A DNA stretch of 64,000 nt from Paragordius varius (Eukaryota > Nematomorpha), in contig OZ176051.1 in the NCBI GenBank assembly GCA_964247055.1, forward strand, positions 6,386,001-6,450,000. Reading direction: 5' to 3'. The translations under genes were made by a program, and so were the position numbers. Under the pieces are notes generated by a model. That model was not told the origin of the DNA. It worked only from the letters and a program-made list of their open reading frames with translations, and searched no databases. Shown piece after piece: positions 54,601-64,000 of the stretch; the stretch's first letter is position 1; each line of letters opens with the position of its first letter.

Positions 54601-55748
54601 GCACTTCTTATTGGTATTAATTTATGATATTTATCATATCATGGTTAGAAAAATTCTAAGGGATACATAACTTGGCAAATATTGTTTTTAAATATCAATA
54701 AATTATATATATGTACATAAAAAAAACTTTTTTAGTTTTAAATCCTATGTCTTTTTCTCATTATCTAATGTGCAAGTATCTATTATAAAAATTTCATGGA
54801 AATAAAAATATTAATAATGATTATAGAATCAGGATCTGAACTACAAAAACCACCACTAGTCCAACATAATTTTTGTCTCCAACAATTTCCCAAAGGCACA
54901 TTTTGCATGTTTTGTGATCGCAAAGTTTGATATATGCATAAACAAAATTATTAAGATTTAACGAATTAAAATTTTCAGAAAATATTTTGTAAATTTAGCT
55001 AAAATGTTTTATTTAAGATTTATATTAAGAGTGCAATCTTACAAATTATTGTTTTAAACGTGGATTAATACAGTAAAAATTGAAATAATACGGACAAAAC
55101 CTAAAAATATACAGACAAATATTTTTATCTAAAAGGCAAACTGCTTTTTAACACCTTTAAACTTATATAAGCTATTTAGTTACAATTATATGTTAGTCAT
55201 ATATATTTCTATTTCAGACTTTACCATTTAAAAATGATGAGTTATATTGAAATAAATTAAAATTTAAAAGTATAGTTCTCTCTTAAAAATATTTGTCTTT
55301 ATATATTTATGTTTTGTCAAAATAATGATTGAATTTTACAACATGTAAATATATATATATTTTGCATTTTTTCAAAAAATAATTGTCATTAGATTTGGCT
55401 CAAATCTGCATTTATTTGTAATGTTTGTGGTAAAATTTGTCATAAAAAATGTCTCCTCCGTTGCTCCAATGAAACTGTTTGCCCTCAACAACGGTATTGT
55501 ATTTCAGTAAATATAATTTACATTCTATACATGATTATTTTTTTAAAGAGTTTATTTTTTACAAAAATACATAGAAATCAACACATACCTCCCAGTCCAA
55601 AAACTAAAGTAATAACACTAATTTTATTAATATAATAAGTCATTTATATTAAACGACATTATTTTGTTGTTAGATTTTACCAGATAGGCCAGCTCCACCA
55701 AAGAATGCACAATTATCTAATGATAATACACCAATCAAGCTTCATTAA
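39601..55748 (+). CDS. PDZD8: PDZD8-like ER membrane lipid-transfer protein (SMP, C2, PDZ, C2-like, C1)
   Basis: ER-anchored SMP protein of membrane contact sites, thought to move lipids and tether ER to late endosomes/mitochondria. Exon starts: 39601, 39766, 39881, 40089, 41429, 42466, 43133, 43521, 43884, 44086, 44269, 44932, 47942, 48398, 48538, 49032, 49823, 50613, 51178, 52709, 52843, 53038, 53356, 54075, 54535, 54827, 55393, 55575, 55674; all phases agree, about 1649 aa. Residues 2-20 are a membrane anchor. SMP is about 52-290 (FELRD, DINLGSYFP, RIPYTHWSF, KRHTFPHYKLRVKPFF). A C2-like fold follows (LGRLNISVMQLYRLL), then PDZ about 507-580 (IHSIAPNSPA, GDMILNINGI). A long low-complexity linker precedes a second C2-like segment (CNNGKLYLNLAVIC...CFGDILISFAF), and a C1 finger starts at HNFCLQQFPKGTFCMFC. 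The first three introns are 24, 23 and 33 nt. Ends about 35 residues after C1, without the C-terminal coiled coil expected in vertebrates. Exons in the linker (48538-51346) are the least certain. Confidence 0.9.
39742..39765 (+). other. Candidate ultra-short (24-nt) intron in PDZD8
   Basis: GTTTCA...TTACATAG between the membrane-anchor exon and the first SMP residues (ADNPALNVFNFLF). The length is a multiple of 3 but the terminal TAG is in frame, so it must be removed or bypassed. The flanking linker is poorly conserved, so homology does not fix the edges. A longer intron would need another donor, and the 47-codon anchor exon offers only one other GT (GTCACT). Confidence 0.65.
39858..39880 (+). 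other. Ultra-short (23-nt) intron in the PDZD8 SMP domain
   Basis: GTATTT...ATTTAG. Removal joins FFELRDSFKVKQ to WIINKVYAELTELK, giving an ungapped match to the family including the conserved Trp. Retention shifts frame and meets TAA. A TTGAT word lies 11 nt from the 3' end, as in the 27-nt ALDH6A1 intron. Confidence 0.8.
40056..40088 (+). other. Short (33-nt) intron in the PDZD8 SMP domain
   Basis: GTTTGA...TTCTTTTAG, between DNEGEFLE and ELDIKFTCDY. It is a multiple of 3 but contains an in-frame TGA right after the donor. Good polypyrimidine tract. Confidence 0.85.
42885..43105 (+). repeat. SINE-like repeat with tRNA-type B box
   Basis: Contains GTGCTAGAGTTCGAACCCC, a good match to a tRNA/pol III B box, then a non-tRNA body and a tail (AAGGAAAAAAGAGACTCTAA). 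The A box is not clear. The body/tail recurs at 20.93-21.12 kb, so it is a dispersed family. In PDZD8 intron 6. Confidence 0.6.
45244..47395. mobile_element. Family B IS630/Tc1-like transposon with giant inverted arms
   Basis: 2152 bp between TA dinucleotides (45242-45243, 47396-47397) in PDZD8 intron 12. Left end CCATTTGCACTTCAAGAGTG with five 21-bp units (TTCAAGTTGGTCCTTGAACAA); right end has about seven inverted units and ends GCAAACGG. The inverted similarity extends beyond the arrays: 45244-45861 pairs with 46726-47395. Both arms therefore contain the 3' part of the transposase gene, in opposite directions, around an about 865-bp unique centre. Confidence 0.85.
45589..46496 (-). pseudogene. 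Broken DDE transposase, IS630/Tc1-mariner superfamily
   Basis: Three open pieces in different frames. 46496-46164 is the helix-turn-helix N-terminus (ITAKRIISKYKQN...NTTINNVIRKLGI). 46180-45899 holds EYALWFNETF and the first catalytic Asp in VFIDESGFHNHLRRNYGRS, then a frameshift. ILDSAKIL near 45870 is the likely second Asp. 45840-45589 carries SPYSFMLNLIENAFSKIKNYV with the final Glu. Counting across the breaks gives about 34 residues between second Asp and Glu, a Tc1-like DD34E spacing. At least three frameshifts make it inactive. The right arm (46.78-46.99 kb, +) repeats the C-terminal part and retains the usual NPIE where this copy reads NLIE. Confidence 0.85.
47398..47715 (-). mobile_element. 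Half of a second family B MITE, abutting the larger element
   Basis: In reverse orientation it matches the left half of 32164-32686: the same TACCATTT end (here AATGG|TA at 47715), about five 21-bp units, then TTTAACTTTTATCAA(A/T)CAAA and AACCTATTTTCTA blocks. The other half is missing at the junction 47396. Confidence 0.75.
50371..50559. mobile_element. hAT-like MITE, copy 2
   Basis: 189 bp, starting CAGGAGGTGTCCAACACGCT and ending TTCTGTTGGACACCCATG, inside a PDZD8 intron. Flanking octamers GTTGAGTA and GTAGAGTG agree at 6 of 8 positions. Its interior (CTTTGTTCG(T/G)TACGCAAAA) matches copy 3 in inverted orientation. Confidence 0.8.
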
Positions 55749-55758
55749 AGGTAATTGG

Positions 55759-57130
55759 TTACAAATTATAAAAAAAATGTGTGTGTATCGTCTTTGTGTA
55801 ATGGGTTATTGTATCTATATAACTGTAATATTTGCGATCATGCCAGGCGTTACCATCAATATGTTGAACACTCAAATAATTATTTATTGTTTTTTCCCAG
55901 TTAAAAGTTGGTCTACCCCTATGTGGAGATAAATTTTTATTTGTCCATTGCTCTGGAGCACGTTTGATGGGTCCGAAATGTCTAAGCCTATTTATTCTGA
56001 GCATAATATTTAAGAATTCGATTTGGTATAGTTGATAATTTGATTTGTTGTGTACCCACTTACAAGATGTACATAGGATTGAATTAAGTATTACATCTAA
56101 CTCACATACTCCATGGAAACTTAGGTCGTTCATCCCGTTATCAGCACCTTTGTTTTGCTTATATTTATCTTCATTCCACCCTTTTCTAAGTGTGATTTCC
56201 ATGTGTTGTACTTTTAATTTAATTCTTCCATTGATGTTGCGGTGAGGACGATGTCGTCCGCATGGATAAGTTTCCATGGTGGGCCTTGTTTTATATCTTT
56301 TGTTAAATAATCCATTATTAAAATGAAGAGTAGAGGGCTTAGGATGGAGCCTTGATGAAGACCAAATTCGTTTGGGACAAAAGCTGTGTTGCCTAGTGTT
56401 AATCTGACGCAGTTTGTTGTTTTTAGCACATCATTTCTCTTGATTTAATTATCCAATCATCTAAGTTGTTGGCTCGTAGTATGGATGTGATTAACTTCCT
56501 GGGGATACAATCAAAGGCCCTTTGTAGTCAATAAAAACATGATAAAGTTTTTTATTTTTCGCTAAATATTCTTGTAAGTTTCTCAAAATGAAGATAGTAT
56601 CAATTGTGCTGATATGTTTTGGAATCTTTGGTGAAAGTCTAGAGATGCGCTGTATTCTATATGTATCACCTTCTTTGTTATGGATGCCAAAAGCGTTCCA
56701 TGTATTCTCATATAGTCTTGGTCATTAGTGCAAACGTGGGAATTAAAATCTCCACCTATAAAAATTTTGTTAATGAGAAATGTCGTATATTTGGTCCAAA
56801 AGGCTTGTTTGGTTGCTTCGCTTAATTCAGACTGGGGGCATATATGGTAAGTATGTTTAGAGTTTTTTTAAAGATATGTATTTTCCGTTGTGTCTGTTTA
56901 TTTCTATTATATTTTCACAATATTTATTCTTAATAGCTATTAGCACTCAATGTTGGCCTTTTATTTGACCTTTGTAGAATATTATATAGTTGTCAATATT
57001 TAGCTTTTCTTCAAATTTATATCTTGTTTCCTGGAGGCAACAGATGTCACATTTTTCTCTTTGATTTGGTCGATAACTAAGTTTGATCTACTGATTAGTG
57101 TCGGAATATTCCAAGTGCCAATCTTCAGTC
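55759..57130 (-). pseudogene. Decayed RTE-type LINE (endonuclease and reverse transcriptase)
   Basis: From 5' to 3' on the minus strand: GDFNSHVCTNDQDY near 56.70-56.76 kb is the endonuclease core. 56429-56214 is the RT palm with GLHQGSILSPLLFILIMDY and HADDIVLTAT, where the usual FADD reads HADD. 56210-55759 is the C-terminal part with RLRHFGPIKRAPEQW and HRGRPTFNWEKTINNYL. Frames shift several times, so it is dead. It lies just beyond the PDZD8 stop codon and is oriented against it. Confidence 0.85.
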
Positions 57131-57245
57131 ATTTTATCATATTGTTGGGTGTTTTTTGATGTTTGAGGTTTTTTAGGAGTTGAAATTATACATATATATA
57201 TTACTATCATAATTATTTGTAAAATCAATATTATCATTTTTAATA

Positions 57246-57596
57246 AGTGTTGTCATTTCAATCATTTTAGTTTCAAAAGTCCGACTCCCACCCCCTTGTG
57301 GTGCACCCTGTTTAATACCAACAGGAGCAAATAATTACTTTTTTTACTATAAAATACCACAATACCTACATTGACACAGATGATAAAGCGGGTTTATCAG
57401 GCGCTATAACCAGTTGTTATAAACAACCAATTAGTATTATATGTAAGCGGAGATGGAACTTCGTAAGCCTAGAAATGCCAGTCCATAGGTTAGAGACACT
57501 GAAATAGTCTCTTGATTTGTAAAGGCATGCAAATCGAAAAAAGAATCTCCTTACTTTAACCGTATATGAAACTAAAATGATTGAAATGACAACACT
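57246..57596. repeat. Perfect 30-bp inverted repeat bounding a 351-bp segment
   Basis: 57246-57275 (AGTGTTGTCATTTCAATCAT...) is the exact reverse complement of 57567-57596. The interior has no coding capacity. Could be a MITE next to the LINE or a partial LINE-end foldback. Confidence 0.8.
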
Positions 57597-57604
57597 AATC
57601 AATT

Positions 57605-58557
57605 AGGATAAAATTTTAAAAGTCAAATAAAATTTTATGAATAATCAAATAAATTTGGGGAGATAAAGCTTATTAAAATATAAATTCTTCATATTTATAT
57701 AGGTTATCAATTCCGTTTCATGTATGATTCTCTCCAACAAAAACCTGCTTTTAATCAATATCACACACACTTACTTATTTATATCAAGGTGGCCACTACC
57801 CATATCAAATATATATATTTTTACAGTGTTTTTAGCTAATTTTTATATTGCGCATATATTTCATAAGTGATCAAAATAATATAACCACTAATATTTATTA
57901 ATGTATATAATGCGGTGCATCAGTCACACAAAACCATATTTTAATATAATTTAAAATCTTTTTTTTATAATGTGGAATATTAGTTTATAATATGTAATGT
58001 TTTATACATACAAACAAATAATATGAAAAAAACTAAATTATTTACACTAATTAATGTACACACATTATTATCTGAAAATGAAATAAATGTGAAAAATTAA
58101 GATGTTACACAATCATTAATAAAGGGCAAACAAAATACGGGATAAAAATAGAAATAAATGGTTTATAAATCATTTTTTAAGAAATAACAAGCATTTAGTT
58201 TTGGTAGTAAAACTTCTACTCAAACATTAGGGGGGATATAATTTGAATTTATATTGAAATTTATATATCAGTGGAATCATCCATAAATTTTTCCTTTAAA
58301 ATATGTGCTTTTTTATGTAGGAACTATGCATTATTAGCTGATGTTAATATGAGACAAAAAAAGGAAGTAGGTAGTAGGTAGAGGCATTATTACCTAAACA
58401 TATCCCTCTGAAAAGAAAAGACACAATACACGCACACATCATTCATTTAGTAAGTGTGTGGCAAATACAGGCCACATTCATTCCTAAAAACGAATGCGTT
58501 AGCGGTGTGTGTATTTTCCCAAAACTAAGCAATCGAAATTCACATTGTCCCGGAAAT
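57605..58557. other. Intergenic between PDZD8/LINE and the SMG5 stop
   Basis: AT-rich, no gene recognised. Should hold the SMG5 3' UTR and terminator. Confidence 0.5.
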
Positions 58558-61500
58558 TTAAATTGATAATGCCCTTTCATACTCTGGTTCTAGGATTTGT
58601 TTATTATAAATATTATCAGATTGAAACGATTTTTTATGGTATAGGCCTGTCGTAGACATAATAAGCCTATTTGACGAATCTTTATAACTCATCGCTTTAG
58701 TATTATTATGTATCATGAGTTTGGGTAAACATCTTTTTTTCATCAAAGGGTTGCGGTTAGAAACAACTGGATTCTTATGATTATTGGTAGCGATGGAAGC
58801 AATGTCACCACAAGATGAATTAGAATAAGCCTGTGACTTTTTTTCTTTCGTTACCACCAATAAAAGCTCCTCATTCATTACAGATTTTTCTTCCAAGTTA
58901 TGATTTGTTTTTCTTTTATGATCGCGATTCCGACCTCCGCGTTTTCGTCTCTCAAGCCGCACGCTTTTCAATTTATGTATCAAATAAAATTGGTACCAGG
59001 GCACATATATTTTGCAGGTGTCATCCCGTGAAATACGTTTCCATAGATCATAGAAATCGGAAACATCCATCATATTTATACCTAATGAAAGGGATAGAAA
59101 GGCTATATAATGAAAATTTTATCGAATTTAAAGCAAATTCTAATTTTATATAGTAATGCGAAATTATTTATTTTGTAAGTAAAAATTGATCCAATAAAAT
59201 AATCAACACCTTTATATTTATCCTATAATAGCTTTTCATTTAATCCACTGAGAAAAATATTTACACAAATTTAGCATATATGTGTTAAAATAATATGATG
59301 ATATATATTAGAGTTGATACAAGATATATTATTGGTCGTTTTTTATTGGTATAAGAAAAAACCAATTCATGTTTGTCATATATTTAGTCTGTTAAAATGA
59401 AAAATTGGTAATGTCAATAATAAGGCCTATAACTAACAAAAAATTCATTAAAAATTAATAAACTAAGGTAGCGCCTCCTTAAACTAAAATAATATTATTT
59501 TATAAATTTATGTTTTTGTGGGAAGGTCAAGGATGTCCAACACAGATATTTCGCGTGCTGCTTTGATAATGTGTATTTTTTTATTTATGCTCAAAATTGG
59601 TTGATATATCTTCTAAATAATCGTAAATTTCTGATTAAAATCCTATTTACTTTTTTAAACATTTTTGGAAGCGCTTTTGCGTACCGAACAAAGCGTGTTG
59701 GACACTCCTGGTTTATGACTTAAAACAATAATAACTTAAAGAATAGAGCCGTTTTTAACAATAAAAAAAAGCGTGTTGATGCTCAACATGAGCTTATTAG
59801 TTTAAAGGCTTTTTTTATGAAATCATGGTGTCATCCACTGTAGCATATATTAATATAAAATTGTTAGTGTGATTAAAACAAATTTTTATGGTATGGAAAA
59901 ACATAATATACCCTTAGTCATGCGTCGTACATGCGTTTTACAAAATTTTTCAGCCACATTTGCATGTAATTCATACGTTAATACCAAAGCCTTCACACTA
60001 TTCGTAAGGGATGGTTCATAACCCTGTTCCTCGAGTTCTTGAGGTGTTAGCTCCAATTGTGAGTTAGCATCAGATTTTATGGCAAAATATTTGGCACATC
60101 GTATCGTATCACATAACAATCTGTGGTGATAATGTTAAATAGGAATAACAGTGTAAAATAATGATAAACGAAAATTAATTAAAAAATTAATTGAAAGATA
60201 ATAATTATAAACAATGTGTGAAACTCTTTCGTCAATAGTAATCGCAGATTAGTTTCGTGCTTGTTAGCACTCATCAGTACGACACAAGTATTTGACTTGG
60301 GGTTTTCACAAAGAGATTTCGTATATAGATCCAAATTTGTAATATTGGTATAAAAGCAATCGGTTATACGAATTTAAATTGAATTTAATTGACTTCATGA
60401 AATTTAACTGAAAAATTAACACTAGGGTTTAACCCTAGAATTAGAGTATAGCTACTTAGGGATTTCAAAGAAAGTAATATAATAACTAATTGTTAAAGCA
60501 TGCCATATTATAATATATGGGTATTTTAAATTGTTAATAGGAAAAAAATTATATTTGCCTTCACTTTTACAGAAATTTTTCTCATTAACAAATAAAAGAA
60601 TTTTATAACCAATAATATATATGTTTATTGTATTTTCTTATGTATGTTCATGAAATTAAGTAAAAAACTAATCATATTTTTCGATATAAAACTTTTTAGC
60701 CTACATTAAATCTTTTACATCAAAATATATCATTAATTCATATGGATATTGTTAAATATTTAAAAGATAAAAAATCTAAAATGGGAATCGGAATCGTTTT
60801 ATGATTAAAGTTCCATATTTATATATATATATATATCTAGTTCAATATTTTTTGAGCAAATCAGTTTGGTTTACAATTTTATAAATGATAGCCTGAGACA
60901 TATATTTTTGAGAATAAACAAAATAATAAAATAATTATCAAAAAATAAAATTACAATTCATCTATAAATTTTTCAACAAAGGGTGTAAAGCGATTCCGAA
61001 AAAGATAATGGTATTCCAATATAATAACAGCTTAAATCATATCAAAGTAAAACAATCATTAAAACCTTATTTTCTTGTCACGATCATCTATACCTTGCCC
61101 AAAATGTAAATCATACTGTTCGTATTCAAATTGTACATGGAGGTATCTTTTTAGTGTATATATATATATATATATATATAATACATTTAATAAAAATACA
61201 TATCTTATATATTTTATTTACATTTTGAAAATAGAGTTAAATAAAACTTGTTTCCTTCACGCATTTGTGCTTCTATCCAACGGATGACTTGTCTGGCTCG
61301 ACTGCTGTCTTTTTTCAAGATATCCAGGAGATTTAGTACTGTTTATTTATAAATAATCATGTAGTTTTGGAACAATTATAATATAAATACATTTGCAAAT
61401 ATTTAAATCTTAAATGAAGTAATCAATAATTTAGAATCTTAAACAAATGCCTTGCAATAAACTAAAATTAATGCAAATTAACCTGAACGTGCCAAAACAA

Positions 61501-62330
61501 TGATGAAACTTTTAGAAGCAATCAAAATTTTGAACAAATGAAGTTTTTCACAAAGTGCATGAGTGTCCGGTACAAGGAAAGACGGTGGGGCAACATAGGG
61601 CCCTTCTTTTATCTCATTAGAATTTTCCATTATCTCGGTTGCACATTCTTTCATATTATCCTATTAAATATAAAATACAGTAACTTCGATGATTCTGCAT
61701 AAATATTTTATGAAAAAAACATTTTTATAAAATATATAGAAAGTTATCATAGCATATTGTTTTGTCATTCTTTCCGTTATCGTTTTAACATCCGTGTCTC
61801 CAACAAATATATCTATTTTTAACTTGTCCTTTCTTGTTACCCCATACATCTATTTTTCATTCCAGTATAGCTTGCTTTGGATTTTTTGATCCACGTCAAT
61901 TTTTTTCATGAAGGGGTCAGCAAATTCGAATATTGGAACCTAAACTGGAAAGCCCTGGACTGTTGGTTTTAGCAAATAATATTTCCCTTTTCTGTTATAC
62001 TATTTTGCAAAAAAATATTAAAACTATCAATAAATTTTTATTTGATGCAGGTTGGGTAGAGTAAAAAAAGTGAAAGATTTGGGGATAAGTTCAGATAGCT
62101 TGATCAGATAATTTGAGAAAGAACAGCAGTTGGTGAAAATTTCAAGCGTGGATGCGATAAAAATATTGAGGTTAGAGTGAAAATAAGATATATAGTTCAG
62201 TTGTTAGGCCCACAATGATGTATAATTTACAGACATGGAGCGTCGAAAAATCCGAATAAAGTCATTTTAACGTTATGGAAATGAAAATGCTTAGAATGAT
62301 GTGTGGGTTAACAAGAAAGGACAAAGTTGA

Positions 62331-62366
<36 letters not shown>

Positions 62367-63787
62367 GTGAGAGCACAGATGTTAAATAAATCGATAACAG
62401 AAAGAATTTAATAAAATAGATAGCAAAAACAATAGAAAGTCTTATAGTTAAAAACGGTGCGCCTTAAAGAAAGATGGACACAATAAAGTACTAGAAAATT
62501 ACAAACTAAAAGCTGAAGACGCTATAGAGAAAGTTCTATGACGAAACAGCCTATCTAACATCGCTCTGACAAATGAAAACATGCAAGTGATAATATTTTA
62601 AGGTTAGTTACTTAAATAATGTAATCAATTACATTTTGCATTAATTTTTTTGAAAAAAATTTTTGCCATTCATACCGATGATGTTTTGGAAACTAACACG
62701 TTAGCTTCACATTGTAATCTGAGGTCACCCATTAATCTCATGAGTCGCTTTTTTTCGTCCAAAGCTAATCGATTATTATTGATTGAAACTTCAGATAAAT
62801 TTTCATAATCTTTTACATCGTGGGTGCGTAAGTTGACATTTTCAGTATTTTTATAATCATCATTTTTATACATTTTTAGACCTGTGCTTGTTTTAATGCT
62901 TATTGGGTAGTTTGACGGTTTCAAACTTGTACTAAGATGTTCCAAATCCTCATTTATTTCATCCACTCTATTCTAAAAAAATTTAAAATGACCATTTTTT
63001 TCAATATATAATTAATGATTTCACTTATGGTCTAATTATAAATTGCAATATACATGTCCCTTTTTTTATTTTTCATTATATCTTTCTTATTATGATAATC
63101 TAACGCTTTCAATAATAAATATCTATATGCTTAGAACATTAAACTAAAATTATTTTTAAAAATAATAAGGTCATAAAGTATCGGCTTTAAAAATAAAATT
63201 AAAAGGTGGTTTTAAATACCTGAGCAGCTCTCTTTATACTTCTAGTTTTGCGTTCCTTTTCCGCAATGGTGAATGTGTTAAAAAATTGATCAGTATCTTC
63301 ATCGTAAAGCACATCAATGTCCTTTATATTGGCAACGTAATAGGCAAATTGCCGGAGTTGCATGATACGAATCAAAGCCTATATTAATTTTTTTGTAAAG
63401 AACAAATAAAAAATATTATCTTAACACTCCTTATATTAGTTATATTTTTCCGCGTTACTTTAATAAAAAAAATATCAAATCATATTTGGATTTAGAATAA
63501 ATGTTTGCAATATAGGTTAACCTCATATTCTGGTTTCATAGGAGGTATGTCAAAAGCACTAAGATTTAGCATGTGTGTTTGAGAAGCTTTTAATGGCATA
63601 CAACCATAGAGATAGATATCTTCCGTAAGACTTATAAAATTACGTTTTCCATCACAGTAAAGTTGTGAGAAACGATCATAAAAGGATAAATTTGTCGAAT
63701 CTATCATTGCGATTGGACTGTTAATTCGATCACTTCGTTGACATAGTAATGGTTTTGGTCCTCGGCTGTCATAACTTTTTATTGCAT
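58558..63787 (-). CDS. SMG5: SMG5 nonsense-mediated decay factor, 3' part (gene continues off the right edge)
   Basis: SMG5 pairs with SMG7 to recruit phosphatase and decay enzymes to phosphorylated UPF1. Exons on the minus strand: 63787-63522, 63378-63220, 62972-62676, 61660-61483, 61338-61248, 61146-61066, 60120-59912 and 59081-58558; splice sites and phases agree. The order follows SMG5: SLTEDIYLYGCMPL, MQLRQFAYYVANIKDIDVLY, a basic helical linker ending EKKRLMRLMGDLRLQ, then the PIN domain from FLVPDTHALCEKLHLFK through LLDILKKDSSRARQVIRWIE and SVKALVLTYELHANVAEKF to VSDFYDLWKRI. The first PIN Asp (VPDT) is kept; the others of an active nuclease are not evident, as is usual for SMG5. After WKRI the frame continues for about 155 residues of basic, Ser/Asn-rich sequence (RLERRKRGGRNRDHKRK), where vertebrate SMG5 stops. 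Confidence 0.9.
59528..59710. mobile_element. hAT-like MITE, copy 3
   Basis: 183 bp in the last SMG5 intron, starting CAAGGATGTCCAACACA and ending AGCGTGTTGGACACTCCTG. In reverse orientation its ACGCTTTGTTCGGTACGCAA block matches copy 2. No clear target duplication remains. Confidence 0.75.
61740..61862 (-). pseudogene. RTE-type LINE fragment in an SMG5 intron
   Basis: MYGVTRKDKLKI...DTDVKTITERMTKQ matches the C-terminal segment of RTE LINEs (M-C-G-V-T-R-x-D). The same segment occurs in opposite orientation 500 bp away. Confidence 0.65.
62045..62580 (+). pseudogene. RTE-type LINE C-terminal fragment in an SMG5 intron
   Basis: In shifting frames: RPTMMYNLQTWSVEK near 62.2 kb and MEMKMLRMMCGLTRKDKVEN near 62.28-62.33 kb, then an (AT)n expansion at 62335-62362, then DVK and ITER-like codons. 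Dead copy, opposite in orientation to the 61.74-61.86 kb fragment. Confidence 0.75.
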
Positions 63788-64000
63788 CTGTTGTAAGGAA
63801 GGGGATAAAATGAAATTGTGGCTTATTTATTCGGACATAAATAAATATATAATAGAAAGAAAAGAAATTATGTAAATTACGGAAATCTAAAAAACGCAAT
63901 CATTTGGAGTATTATTTTATCAAAAGTTTTTCGTTTAAATGGAATTTTTACATTCAAAAGCAACATAAAACCAATATCTTTTCAAACAAACGAATTTTAT
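63788..64000. other. Intron upstream of the first visible SMG5 exon
   Basis: The acceptor CTTACAACAG ends at 63788 and the following exon needs one nucleotide from an upstream exon, so coding sequence continues beyond the window. No further exon is recognised here. Confidence 0.6.

Noticed and set aside
55705..56245. Plus-strand open frames after the PDZD8 stop
   Set aside because: Antisense of the decayed LINE; no link to PDZD8 reading frame.

Overview
This is a strongly AT-rich piece of an animal nuclear genome. Genes are split into many exons with GT-AG introns, and transposable-element debris is dense. The proteins that can be read (a Shaw/Kv3 potassium channel, mitochondrial methylmalonate-semialdehyde dehydrogenase, a PDZD8-type lipid-transfer protein and the NMD factor SMG5), together with the large TE-filled introns, fit an arthropod, perhaps a crustacean. 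The species cannot be fixed from sequence alone. No tRNA, rRNA or CRISPR was found.

Layout. 31-3387 (-): 5' part of an unrecognised secreted, Thr-rich mucin-like protein whose gene runs off the left edge. 6207-10703 (-): complete Shaw-type voltage-gated K+ channel in three exons. 10.7-23.6 kb: no gene recognised, only scattered repeats. 23639-30570 (-): complete ALDH6A1 in 13 exons. 30.7-39.5 kb: a TE island with nested TA-flanked elements carrying 21-bp tandem repeats and two hAT-like elements, each with a perfect 8-bp target duplication. 39601-55748 (+): a PDZD8 homologue in about 29 exons, divergent from ALDH6A1 across the TE island. 55.7-57.6 kb: a decayed RTE-type LINE. 58558-63787 (-): 3' part of SMG5, convergent with PDZD8 and running off the right edge. 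The genes are unrelated housekeeping or neuronal loci; no operon or pathway cluster is implied.

The most striking observation is ultra-short introns. Five candidate spliceosomal introns of 23, 27 (ALDH6A1), 24, 23 and 33 nt (PDZD8) all sit at the very 5' end of their coding regions, while every other intron placed here is about 65 nt or longer. At least two of them (27 nt in ALDH6A1, 23 nt in PDZD8) are flanked on both sides by codons that align to conserved protein without a gap, and retention would introduce a stop or frameshift.

The second notable system is a pair of TA-flanked (IS630/Tc1-like) element families. Their termini begin CCATTT and are built of 21-bp tandem repeats. One copy carries a broken DDE transposase between inverted arms of more than 600 bp that include the transposase 3' end.
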